Origin: UBA4781 sp963674975
Lineage (GTDB): Bacteria > Chloroflexota > Anaerolineae > Anaerolineales > Anaerolineaceae
Reading direction: 5' to 3'
Length of the DNA stretch: 64,000 nt
Assembly: GCA_963674975.1 (NCBI GenBank)
Contig: OY771913.1
Coordinates: 1,860,001 to 1,924,000 of the forward strand
Under the pieces are notes generated by a model that saw nothing but the letters and a program-made list of their open reading frames with translations, was not told the DNA's origin and did not search any database. Positions 9,253-17,858 of the stretch are shown here, piece by piece. A program made the translations under genes and the position numbers. Position 1 is the first letter of the stretch, and every line of letters starts with the position of its first letter.

Positions 9253-11758
9253 TTTTCACCTCTTTTGCTGTAATGACCCGTTTCATTTCATCTGAATACT
9301 CTACCGCTTTGGCTATTCCAGGTATTTCATACATGCGGCGGGAACGTTTTTCCATTTCGGGTCGCAAACGTTCAATTTCCTGCATCAATTGGTCATGCGG
9401 AATACTGTCTATGACATTCTGCAGTTCATTGATCACGCGTGCATATTTATCCCCTTCAGCCGCGCTGATCCATTCCACACGGAAGCGTCCGGGGGTCATT
9501 TCTAATTTTTCAAATATCTTCTGCAATCGGTCTGCTCGGGTAGCTCCCACTTTCTGCCCGGTAATATAATGGCAGTCTTGTGGATGGCAGCCTGAATACA
9601 GCACTGCTCCGGCGCCCAACCGGTAGGCTTCATAGATGAGGTCTGGATCCATACGGGCGGAACACATCACGCGAATACCACGCTCGTTGGCGCTGTAATC
9701 GAAGTGACTGGTACCAGCCAGATCGGCGCCGCCGTAAGAACACCAGTGGCAGCGGAAAGCAAAGATCTTTTCTTCCGGTTTTTCTGCCAGAAGGGCGCGC
9801 ATTTGTGCCAGTACCTGCGCGTCGGTGAAATGCATCTGGGTAATGGCATTATGCGGGCATTCCGCCACGCAGCCGCCGCAGCCGTGGCATTTGGCGACCG
9901 TTATCGAAGCGGCTTTTCCTTCTTCGATGATGATTGCTCCATATGGGCAGGCGCGGGAACATACACCGCAGATCTTACCATCTGCCATCACGCAGCGATC
10001 TTCCCATACCTGGGCGATGATCGGCTCGATCTCCCATTCATCGGAATGGAGTATACGACTGGCGCGTGATGCAGTTGCCAATCCTGACGAAACAGAGGAA
10101 GGAATATCCTTTAAACCCTGACAGGCGCCTGCCAGAAAAATACCGTCGGTGGGGCTGTCAACCGGGCGCAGTTTAGGATGGTATTCCATAAACCACCCGC
10201 CGGGGCTTTGGGTGATGTTTAAAACCGAACTCACGGTATCCACATCCGGCTGCGGAACGGCAGCCTGGTTGAGCATGACCATGTCATATTCAAGCTCGCT
10301 GATCTTTCCCAGGGTGATATCTTCAGAATGAACGAACAGGTTTTTGGTCTGAGGATCTTCTGTGATCAGGCTGGGTCGACCTTGAATGAAGCGGATGCCC
10401 ATGCTGCGGGCGCGGTCATAGAATTCTTCATAACCCTTTGAAGGGGTACGGATATCCATATAGTAGATGGATATTTCAAGTGCCGGGTTCGCCTGCTTCA
10501 GCAGAACGGCATTCTTGATGGCATACATACAGCAGAAATTAGAGCACCAGGGATTAAAGCGTTTATCGCGTGAACCAACGCAGTTGATGATCGCCAACCG
10601 CTCCGGATTCTTCCCATCGCTGGGACGGATGAGATTGCCGGTGGTTGGTCCGGCTGAGTTGTTCAAGCGCTCCATTTCCATGGCAGTGATCACATTCGGG
10701 TACCGGCTGTATCCGTATTCCGGTATCACACTCGGATCGAAATGATTAAAGCCGGTGGCTACAATAATGGAGCCAATATCCTCCCACACGAATTTATCTT
10801 CCTGGCTGAAATCGATCGCTTCCAGCGAGCCGCAGGCATCCACACATTTATAGCAGTGGATACATGCATCCTCGTCAATGGTGTAGCGTAAAGGTATAGC
10901 CTGATTCATGGGAACATAAGCCGCTTTACGCGGAGCCAGATTCATTTCAAAGTAATTAGGGACTTCTATCGGGCAGGCTTTGGAACATTCACCGCAGCCG
11001 TTGCAGCGATCTGCACGAACATAACGCGCTTTTTCGCGGAGCTGGACTTTAAAATTACCTACATAGCCTTCCACGCGCTCTACATTCGTGTAAGTTCTTA
11101 CATCGATGTTCGGATGACGCGCCGCGTCAACCATTTTAGGTGCAAGAATTCATATGCTGCAGTCCATGGTGGGGAAGGTTTTATTGAGCTGTGCCATAAC
11201 CCCACCGATGGTCGGTTCTTTCTCCACTAAGATTGTTTTAATGCCTTGATCTGCCAGATCCAGCGCGGCACTGATGCCAGCCACGCCGCCGCCTATTACC
11301 ATGGCTCGTTTTGTTACAGGTACTTTGATCATGGTAAGCGGATTGAGGAAACTGGCTTTCGCAATTGCAGCAGCCGTCAGGGCTTTGGCTTTCTCAAATG
11401 CCCCTTCCTTATCGTGCCCGTGCGCCCAGGTGCATTGCTCGCGGATATTTGCCATTTCCATGAGAAATGGATTCAACCCCGCTTCGGATACTGCAGCCCT
11501 GAAGGTTGTTTCGTGCATGCGTACCGAACAGGCTGAAACGACAACCCGATTGAGATTGTACTTTTTGATATCCTCTTTGATCAAAGATTGTCCGCTGTCA
11601 GCACAGGCATACAGTGTATCTGTGGCGCGGACCACACCTGGAAGATCGGCTGCCCACTCGGCAACTTCAGCAGGATCGATTACACCTGCAATGTTTGAAC
11701 CGCAGTGGCAAATGTAAACCCCAATTCTTAATTCTTCACCTGGTTTTTGTTCCGCCAT
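9242..11758 (-). CDS. hdrA: HdrA-type flavoprotein with candidate selenocysteine and fused MvhD domain
   Basis: An 838-residue protein if UGA at 11150-11152 is read as selenocysteine (residue 203). It is the central FAD subunit of heterodisulfide-reductase-like bifurcating complexes. Domains in order: an N-terminal Fe-S domain (YICHCGSNIAG), an FAD-binding fold (MVIGGGVAGISAALDLADQG), the MDCSI-U-ILAPKM segment, two ferredoxin motifs near residue 250 and two more in the last third, then an MvhD domain (FRCHWCSYGGADLAG ... GCHPQDCHY). Most HdrA proteins have Cys at the UGA position, and some Methanococcus HdrA have Sec. Frame and homology continue seamlessly across the codon, and a stem-loop follows at the distance expected for a bacterial SECIS. 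AAAGGAG precedes the ATG. Confidence 0.88.
11112..11132 (-). promoter_or_regulatory. candidate SECIS element of hdrA
   Basis: On the minus strand GGTTGACGC, a GGC loop and GCGTCATCC form a stem with one U-U mismatch. The loop starts 26 nt after the UGA and begins with G. That fits the known bacterial SECIS rules on spacing (about 16-37 nt) and loop G. Loop similarity to characterised SECIS is only partial. Confidence 0.6.
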
Positions 11759-11811
11759 ATTGCTCCTTTAATGAATGGTCTCCCCAACTTGAACAGGGAG
11801 GATCTTGTTGC

Positions 11812-12315
11812 TCAACCAGCAGCCTTATTACCGATAATTTCTTCTTTTATTAATTCTCTGCGCGATTTTTGTGCCCTTTGATCTGGAGTTGTGAGAGTAA
11901 GTGCTTCTTTTGGGCACCATTTCACACATTGTGGACCATCTTCTTGATCCTCACACTGATCGCAGATCTCTGCCAGTTTTGTTTCCGGGTTCATTGAAAT
12001 AGCTCCAAAATCGCAGGCTTCCACGCACCAGGCGCAGGCGTCGCATTTTGAAGCATCCACAAGGATAATACCGGTATTCGGATCCTGTGAGAGTGCATCT
12101 TGAGGACAGGCGCGCACGCAGGGTGCGTTTTCGCAGGTACGGCAGGCGATTGCGGTGATCAGCACTTCATCCACCCGCACGGTGCGAATGCGGCTGCGGT
12201 AGGAGTTGTATTCACCGGTTTTAGTGTAAGAACAAACATATTCACAAAGCTGACAGCCGATGCATTTATCGGGATCACAATCCACATACTGGTATTTAGA
12301 AGTTGAAGTTGGCAT
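11812..12315 (-). CDS. 4Fe-4S ferredoxin, AOR electron-transfer subunit
   Basis: A 167-residue ferredoxin of the HycB/AorA type with four [4Fe-4S] motifs: CIGCQLCEYVC, CRTCENAPCVRACP, CDACAWCVEACDF and CDQCEDQEDGPQCVKWCP. In bacterial aldehyde:ferredoxin oxidoreductases and in the BamBC module of class II benzoyl-CoA reductase, such a subunit carries electrons to or from the tungsten protein. It sits directly between the AOR gene and hdrA, supporting an AOR-Hdr electron path. ACGGAG precedes the ATG. Confidence 0.87.
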   Translation of the reverse strand: MPTSTSKYQYVDCDPDKCIGCQLCEYVCSYTKTGEYNSYRSRIRTVRVDEVLITAIACRTCENAPCVRACPQDALSQDPNTGIILVDASKCDACAWCVEACDFGAISMNPETKLAEICDQCEDQEDGPQCVKWCPKEALTLTTPDQRAQKSRRELIKEEIIGNKAAG

Positions 12316-12326
12316 GCTTTTCTCCG

Positions 12327-14213
12327 TTATATCCCGATCTGCTCGGCAACGTCGTTCATACCGAGATCGATCAGTTTCTGTTTTGGGATCAAACCATCTT
12401 TGGTCCAGCCCTTGGCTGTGTAATACAGGTCTTTCATGTACTCCAGTTCTTCTTCCGTTGTAACGTGACCGGCAGAGGGACCCTTGGTCATGGGATCATG
12501 CATCCAGCGCCAGGGGAGGGTGTCATCTGTTCGTTTCCAGCCCTCTCGAATGTTGAAAGCTTTTTTGATAGTGGTAGCCCGTGTTCCAATCAGGTCGATA
12601 TCTTCATATTTAAGATCCCACCCGGTCGTTGCATTGATCAGGTTAGCAATTGCTGGCCATGCTCCTGCCCGGTCGGCTTTGCCTGTAAAGCAGCGGCGGA
12701 TAAATTTGCAGAGTGGTAAGGTGTCATAAACCGCAGCATACTCTTCAGTTTCCATTGCTAAAGCGCCGCGGGTATCATCGACAGAAAAACGATCTACATC
12801 ACCCTTGATATCAGGATCATAAGCCGCTGAGCGGTTATGGCATGGACCACGTGTTCCTACAGCAGAGCCGAGAGAAAATGTCTTCAATCCTCTGGCGTCA
12901 TATCCTGCCGGTTCGAGCCCTTTCACCTGCATAGCCCATTTCCATGTCTCTGTTCCCCGCTCTTTATCAATGGTGCGGCTTGCAATACGTGTTCCTTCCG
13001 ATAGGAGTGCGCCGATTCCTTCCCGGTCACGGATCATTTCAGCCAGAAACACGGCAGACTGCCCATCTCCAAAATTCAAAGGGAAGCCATCTGGATGGCT
13101 CTCACATTTGAAATCATCGTTGGTAAAGATCTTCCGTTCGTATGTTTCCATTGCCCAGGAAATGGTGATGCCCATGGTCATGGCATCCATGCCGGAATGA
13201 TCGGCTATTGAAATCAGTTTAATGACATAGTTCAGGTCAGCAATCCCCAGGTTTGGACCATTGGCAAACAGGCATTCGTATTCGATACCGGTCATTGCCC
13301 CTTCATAAGGGCCACCTTTTACCATAGACATCTGTTCGCAGGCGATGGGGCACTGTGCGCAGGCGATCGTTTTGACCGCATGATGTTCATGCAGGTACTC
13401 TCCGCTTACAGTTTCTGCTCCTTCGAAGACACCTTCGCTGTAATTTCGGGTAGGGAGCAGCCCTAATTTGTTCATATTTAATACATTGGTGGAGGTACCC
13501 AGAATGCGGTACTTTGATGTATGAGGTCCCTGGGCTTCTTTGGTGATATTGAAAGATAGCTTCATCAATGTATCGGGGTCAGCCACTGCAATACCGTGGG
13601 TTCCACGTACAGAAACAGCTTTCAATTTTTTTGACCCCCATACCGAGCCGTGACCGGTTCTACCCGCCTGGCGCCCGTCATTGGTGACGTTGGCAAAACG
13701 CACCATGTTCTCGCCAGAAGGACCAATGGTAGCAGAACGTACCTGATCGTCATGCAGTTGTTCTCGAATAGCTTCTTCCGTCTCATAGGTGCCTTTCCCA
13801 AGTAGAGAAGTGGCATCGCGGAATTCTACCCGGTCATCGTCGATAAAAATGTTGACCCAGTTATCGCTGATGTTATGAATTACCACACCATCCCAGCCAG
13901 CCCGCTTCAGAGCGATCGTAAACCAGCTGCCGGAAAGGCTGTCTCCAATGAATCCGGTCATAGGCGATTTGGATGCTAATCCATATTTTCCACCTACCGG
14001 CACCGGCGTTCCTGCAAAGATACCATTTGCAATGCATACGGGATTATCGGGAGAATAAACATCGCATCCCGGCTTAATATTTTCCCAGCACAATCGGGTT
14101 GCCATTGCAACACCCCCAATATACATTTTGTACCAATCCTCTGGTTTTTCTTCAACCCAGTGTTTTTGCTCTTTCAGATCGATATGAAGGATTTTGCCAT
14201 GATACCCATACAT
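12327..14213 (-). CDS. tungsten-dependent aldehyde:ferredoxin oxidoreductase family protein
   Basis: A 628-residue protein of the AOR family, which binds a tungsten bis-pyranopterin and one [4Fe-4S] cluster and oxidises aldehydes or reduces acids. BamB reduces aromatic acyl-CoA. It has the N-terminal GYHGKILHIDL, the pterin-domain stretch GKYGLASKSPMTGFIGDS, the cluster motif CAQCPIACEQ (CX2CX3C), the second pterin motif AGYDARGLKTFSLG and a late Cys in LPLCKFIRR. The length is typical. The start at 14213 follows AAAGGAG; an upstream in-frame ATG lacks a ribosome site. The substrate cannot be read from sequence. A MoaD-like gene lies just upstream and Hdr genes downstream. Confidence 0.9.
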   Translation of the reverse strand: MYGYHGKILHIDLKEQKHWVEEKPEDWYKMYIGGVAMATRLCWENIKPGCDVYSPDNPVCIANGIFAGTPVPVGGKYGLASKSPMTGFIGDSLSGSWFTIALKRAGWDGVVIHNISDNWVNIFIDDDRVEFRDATSLLGKGTYETEEAIREQLHDDQVRSATIGPSGENMVRFANVTNDGRQAGRTGHGSVWGSKKLKAVSVRGTHGIAVADPDTLMKLSFNITKEAQGPHTSKYRILGTSTNVLNMNKLGLLPTRNYSEGVFEGAETVSGEYLHEHHAVKTIACAQCPIACEQMSMVKGGPYEGAMTGIEYECLFANGPNLGIADLNYVIKLISIADHSGMDAMTMGITISWAMETYERKIFTNDDFKCESHPDGFPLNFGDGQSAVFLAEMIRDREGIGALLSEGTRIASRTIDKERGTETWKWAMQVKGLEPAGYDARGLKTFSLGSAVGTRGPCHNRSAAYDPDIKGDVDRFSVDDTRGALAMETEEYAAVYDTLPLCKFIRRCFTGKADRAGAWPAIANLINATTGWDLKYEDIDLIGTRATTIKKAFNIREGWKRTDDTLPWRWMHDPMTKGPSAGHVTTEEELEYMKDLYYTAKGWTKDGLIPKQKLIDLGMNDVAEQIGI

Positions 14214-14238
14214 ACAGGAGCTCCTTTTATTTTTAATA

Positions 14239-14532
14239 TTATCCACCCGCCAGTAGTGAGAGTAGTATCAATACTTCTCCATCCTGCGGGCTGTTATTCA
14301 TTTCTTCTGGCATTACAACTGTTTTCCCATCTCTACTGAATATATTGGATGGGAATAGTGAATCTTTACTTTTATCGATCACATTACCGACCAGGGAGGG
14401 ATATTTTTCTGCAACCATGCGGATAATATCAACATAAGTCTGTTGAGGAGAAAGAGTCAGCTGCATATCATTGGCTTTTGCCAAAATACGTGACAATCCG
14501 GAAAATTCAACCTTTACCTGAATCGTTTCCAT
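14239..14532 (-). CDS. MoaD/ThiS-family sulfur carrier protein
   Basis: A 97-residue beta-grasp protein ending in the Gly-Gly needed for thiocarboxylate formation. MoaD proteins supply sulfur for the dithiolene of molybdopterin. MoaD-like genes are often placed next to AOR genes and serve tungsten-cofactor assembly. It is the first gene of the redox operon, 25 nt upstream of the AOR start. The N terminus (QVKVEFSGLSRILAKAND) and the closing VLILLSLLAGG match the fold. Confidence 0.85.
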   Translation of the reverse strand: METIQVKVEFSGLSRILAKANDMQLTLSPQQTYVDIIRMVAEKYPSLVGNVIDKSKDSLFPSNIFSRDGKTVVMPEEMNNSPQDGEVLILLSLLAGG

Positions 14533-14655
14533 GCCAGTAATCTTAACCTTTTTCCTCTCTTTTTTTCAGTGATAAATGACATCGAGAAGAAAATAGCTTT
14601 CAGTGAGATTCTTGAAAATTATAATATAGGAACGTTGAAGGTGTGATGAAGATGC

Positions 14656-14669
14656 CAGGTTTGAACCTG
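14656..14669. promoter_or_regulatory. palindrome in the leader of the redox operon
   Basis: CAGGTT-TG-AACCTG is a perfect inverted repeat about 125 bp upstream of the MoaD-like gene. A TATAAT-like sequence lies closer to the gene (14618-14623 region, minus strand reading). It could be an operator or a small hairpin in the 208-bp intergenic region. No function is known. Confidence 0.3.
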
Positions 14670-14740
14670 CTGAATCTCCTGTATTAGGACTATTTTTATC
14701 ATATTATAAATCATTCGTGAAGAATTGAGAACCAGATTTA

Positions 14741-15397
14741 TCAAGAATGATGAGAAATGCGTTCCCCGAAGATGGCAGTTCCGAGCCGTACCATACTGGC
14801 ACCTTCTTCAATTGCCACATGGTAATCATTACTCATTCCCATGGATAATATTTGAACGCTACTTTGAACCTTTTGTATTTGTTCGAACAGCCGTCTGGTC
14901 TGCTTGAAATAAGCCCGCGAATTTTCCGGATCACCGGAAAGAGGACCCATCGTCATGACTCCAATTAAATGAAGATGGGGCAGGGATTGCATGGAACCTG
15001 CCAGCTCTAAAGCAGCATCCGGCGCCACGCCGGTTTTTGCTTCCTCTTCCCCAATGTTGATCTCGAGCATGATCGGCACTACCTGCTCCATTTGGGCTGC
15101 GTGGTTTTCCAGCGTTTCTGCCAGCCGCAGTGAATCAACTGAGTCGATCACATCGAATAGCGTTAGTGCCTGTTTCACCTTATTACGCTGTAAATGACCG
15201 ATCATGTGCCAGCGGATATCCTCGGTCATGGCAGGCACCATTGCGGCTGCTTCCTGTACGTAATTATGTCCAAAATGAACCAGCCCGGCGCGATATGCTT
15301 CCTGAACCATTGCTATGGTACGTGTTTTGGCTGCGGCAAGCACTGTAACGGATTCAGGGATTGAAGCAAGGATTTTTTCAATGTTTTGAGTGATCAT
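14741..15397 (-). CDS. YggS family PLP-binding protein
   Basis: A 218-residue protein of the YggS/PLPBP (PROSC) family, which binds pyridoxal 5'-phosphate and maintains PLP and amino-acid homeostasis; no catalytic reaction is established. The PLP lysine is in VLAAAKTRT. Other family marks are FGHNYVQEA, WHMIGHLQRNK and the C-terminal LSMGMSNDYHVAIEEGASMVRLGTAIFG (shown by segments). The usual FGENYVQE reads FGHNYVQE here. No strong ribosome site is seen before the ATG. Confidence 0.92.
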   Translation of the reverse strand: MITQNIEKILASIPESVTVLAAAKTRTIAMVQEAYRAGLVHFGHNYVQEAAAMVPAMTEDIRWHMIGHLQRNKVKQALTLFDVIDSVDSLRLAETLENHAAQMEQVVPIMLEINIGEEEAKTGVAPDAALELAGSMQSLPHLHLIGVMTMGPLSGDPENSRAYFKQTRRLFEQIQKVQSSVQILSMGMSNDYHVAIEEGASMVRLGTAIFGERISHHS

Positions 15398-15512
15398 GGG
15401 TTATATTCTTTGTTAATACCTAGTGTAAACCATAAGTTTGAAAAAGGAAATTGAAAGAAAAATATTTGAAGAAAAAGGGAGTGTTCCTTATTGGTTCACT
15501 CCCTTCAGTGTT

Positions 15513-16259
15513 TCACTTCTTTTTTGTCTGGTTTGCTACCGCATTGATCGCATTATTAATTGCCTCCTGGTCGCCCAGGTAATAATGCTTGATTGGTTTC
15601 ATGTCATTATCCAGTTCGTATACCAGGGGTACGCCGGTTGGAATGTTCAATCCGGGGATTTCTTCATCAGAAATGTTATCCAGATATTTCACCAGCGCGC
15701 GCAGACTGTTCCCATGTGCGGCAATGATAACGCGCTTTCCTGATTTGATAGTGGGGGCAATGGTGTCTTTCCAGTAGGGTAAGAAGCGGTTCACGGTGTC
15801 TTTCAGACATTCTGTGGTGGGGACTTCCTTTTCATCCAGATCCGCATACCTTGGGTCTTTACCCGGGTAGCGATCATCGTCTTTCTCAAGAGCCGGTGGG
15901 GGAACGTCATAGCTGCGTCTCCATAGATGTACCTGCTCAGTTCCATATTTTTCGGCGGTTTGAGCCTTATTCAGTCCCTGCAGGGCTCCGTACATACGCT
16001 CGTTCAAATGCCAGGAACGAACGACGGGAATCCACATCAGATCCATTCCATCCAGCACAAGCCATAAAGTGCGAATGGCTCGTTTGAGAACAGAGGTGTA
16101 AGCGATATCAAAGGTATACCCTTCATTTTTCAAGAGTTCTGCAGCTTGTTTTGCTTCCTGCAGACCTTTTTCTGAAAGATCCACGTCCGTCCAACCGGTA
16201 AAGAGGTTGGCTTTATTCCATTCACTTTCGCCATGTCGAAGTAAAACTACCTTATACAT
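15513..16259 (-). CDS. gpmA: 2,3-bisphosphoglycerate-dependent phosphoglycerate mutase
   Basis: A 248-residue glycolytic enzyme interconverting 3- and 2-phosphoglycerate. The catalytic phosphohistidine lies in LLRHGESEWN, the second His in IIAAHGNSLRALVKYL, and the dPGM-type segments NLFTGWTDVDLSEKG, NERMYGALQGLNK and PTGVPLVYEL are all present. Its length matches the family. AAAGGATAAATCGG precedes the ATG. It is divergent from the peroxiredoxin gene, with a 76-bp shared intergenic region. Confidence 0.96.
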   Translation of the reverse strand: MYKVVLLRHGESEWNKANLFTGWTDVDLSEKGLQEAKQAAELLKNEGYTFDIAYTSVLKRAIRTLWLVLDGMDLMWIPVVRSWHLNERMYGALQGLNKAQTAEKYGTEQVHLWRRSYDVPPPALEKDDDRYPGKDPRYADLDEKEVPTTECLKDTVNRFLPYWKDTIAPTIKSGKRVIIAAHGNSLRALVKYLDNISDEEIPGLNIPTGVPLVYELDNDMKPIKHYYLGDQEAINNAINAVANQTKKK

Positions 16260-16273
16260 CCGATTTATCCTTT

Positions 16274-16281
16274 GCTATAAT
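16274..16281 (+). promoter_or_regulatory. extended -10 promoter element for the peroxiredoxin gene
   Basis: GCTATAAT, preceded by TTT, gives an extended -10 (TGC-TATAAT). It lies about 55 bp upstream of the peroxiredoxin ATG. No good -35 is seen, as is usual with extended -10 promoters. Confidence 0.5.
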
Positions 16282-16335
16282 AGATTTGCTTTCACTACCC
16301 TATTCTACATGGTTAAATCCTGATTGGAGGTACTC

Positions 16336-17082
16336 ATGAAATTAAGAGTAGGTCAACACGCACCTGATTTTACCCTGCCAAGTCATTTGGATAAAGACCT
16401 GACTTTACATGATCTGCATGGGAAAACAGTGGTGATCGCTTTTTTCCCTTTAGCCTGGACGCCTATCTGATCAGGACAGATCCCGTCGTATGAGGTCTTA
16501 TTACCTAAATTCGCGGGATTGAATGTCCAGGTTCTGGGCATAAGCGTCGATCATGTACCATGTTTACAGGCATGGGCAGAGAGTCTGGGGGGAATTACTT
16601 ATCCATTATTGAGTGATTTCTGGCCGCATGGAAAAGTTGCCAGAAAATATGGTGTGCTTCGCAAAGAAGGCTATACTGAGCGCGCAATTTTTATCCTTGA
16701 TGAAGAGGGAGTGATCCGCTATATCGATATTCATGATATTGAAGATCAGCCCAGCAATGAAGTGCTTCTGGAGGAGATAAAGAAAATAACCCCCAACAAA
16801 TTCAAGGGGAATGAAATTATACAGAACGATGAAAAATTACCGCACGGTGGGGTTGTGATGTACTGCACGCAGTGGTGCCCCGATTGTCGCAGAGCACGTC
16901 TGTGGTTGAATGAGCATTCTGTCCCCTATATAGAAGTAGATATCACTACAAATTTCGCGGCAGCCCGGCAGGTGCGCTCATGGGGAAATGGACATCAGAT
17001 CACCCCGACCTTTGATATTGACGGCACGATCATTCTGGATTTTGATGAGGAAAAATTAAGTGAAATCCTGTTGAAAGAATAA
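16336..17082 (+). CDS. selenocysteine-containing peroxiredoxin fused to a glutaredoxin-like domain
   Basis: A 248-residue protein if UGA at 16468-16470 is decoded as selenocysteine (residue 45). The N-terminal domain is an AhpC/TSA-type peroxiredoxin (GQHAPDFTLPS ... FFPLAWTPI-U-SGQIPSYE), with UGA exactly at the peroxidatic Cys. A second Cys lies in DHVPCLQAW. The C-terminal domain (about residues 170-248) is glutaredoxin/NrdH-like with CTQWCPDC and a TPTFDIDG cis-Pro. It likely reduces peroxides, with the fused domain recycling the active site. GGAGG precedes the ATG at 16336. A strong SECIS-like hairpin follows the UGA. Without Sec decoding, only 44 residues would be made. Confidence 0.9.
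16479..16520 (+). promoter_or_regulatory. SECIS element of the peroxiredoxin gene
   Basis: GATCCCG (16479-16485) pairs with CGGGATT (16514-16520). Inside it, ATGA (16490-16493) and TTAT (16498-16501) pair around a GGTC loop. The apical AGGTCT is the same hexamer as in the E. coli fdhF SECIS loop. The GG of the loop begins 24 nt after the UGA, within the known window. Confidence 0.75.
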
Positions 17083-17140
17083 ATATTCTCTTATAGTTTT
17101 GAAAGGATATTTTTTTGGCGTATTTGATAATTCAGGAATG

Positions 17141-17851
17141 CTAAAATTCCGGGTCCAGTCCGTGCGCTTCCAGCAGTTCCTTTTCCCGAAGGGCATCCTG
17201 CATGGGTCCATCGAAAACCAGCTGACCCTCATCCATGACTAAAAGCCGATCGCAGATCGTTGCGGCTAATTTCAAATCATGGGTCGCTACCAGAATGGTC
17301 TGTGAAAGCTGGTGAACGATCCGAAGGAATTGTTTTTTCGCTCTGGAATCCAACCCCATGGTTGGTTCGTCGAAAAGGATGATCTCCGGCTGCATGGAAA
17401 GCACCGTGGCGATGGCTACTCGCTTTTTCTGCCCCAGGCTGAGATGGTAGGGAACAAAATCTTTGAAAGCTGCCATACCCACATCTGATAATGCTTTTTG
17501 CACCCGTTCTTCGATTTCTTCCTTCTGCATGTTCTGATAGATCAATCCATATGCCACATCTTCATAAACCCGGTTTGAAAAAAGTTGGTCATCCGGTGAT
17601 TGAAAAACCATCCCCAGCTGTTTCCGAATTTCTGAAAGACTGTGTTTCTCCATGGATATCCCATTGATGCTGATTGAACCATCCCCCATTAAAAGACCGG
17701 TCAGGTTAAGCAAAAGGGTGGTTTTCCCTGATCCGTTGGGACCGGCGATAGCTACTTTTTCTCCCTTCTCAACAGAAAAAGAGATGTCTTTGAGCGTTTC
17801 CGGGGATTCTGGATATGAAAAATGCAGGTGTTTTACATCGATAATGGGCAT
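17141..17851 (-). CDS. cbiO: cobalt/nickel ECF transporter ATP-binding protein
   Basis: A 236-residue ABC ATPase. It has Walker A GPNGSGKTT, Q-loop MVFQSPDDQLF (typical of ECF/CbiO ATPases), signature LSLGQKKR, Walker B IILFDEP and the switch His in VATHD. It powers import by the CbiM/CbiQ membrane parts encoded immediately upstream in the operon. The start at 17851 lies 7 nt after the cbiQ stop. A longer frame reading back into cbiQ has no support. Confidence 0.9.
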   Translation of the reverse strand: MPIIDVKHLHFSYPESPETLKDISFSVEKGEKVAIAGPNGSGKTTLLLNLTGLLMGDGSISINGISMEKHSLSEIRKQLGMVFQSPDDQLFSNRVYEDVAYGLIYQNMQKEEIEERVQKALSDVGMAAFKDFVPYHLSLGQKKRVAIATVLSMQPEIILFDEPTMGLDSRAKKQFLRIVHQLSQTILVATHDLKLAATICDRLLVMDEGQLVFDGPMQDALREKELLEAHGLDPEF

Positions 17852-17858
17852 ACTGTAC

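Noticed and set aside
11135..11152. hdrA as a pseudogene or two separate genes split by a stop codon
   Set aside because: The stop is UGA, sits exactly at a conserved Cys column, the frame and homology continue directly after it, and a hairpin follows. Selenocysteine explains all of this better than decay.
16468..16470. Peroxiredoxin gene as disrupted, with a shorter gene starting at 16519
   Set aside because: A start at 16519 would drop the catalytic residue and has no ribosome site. The ATG at 16336 has GGAGG, and the UGA replaces the catalytic Cys.
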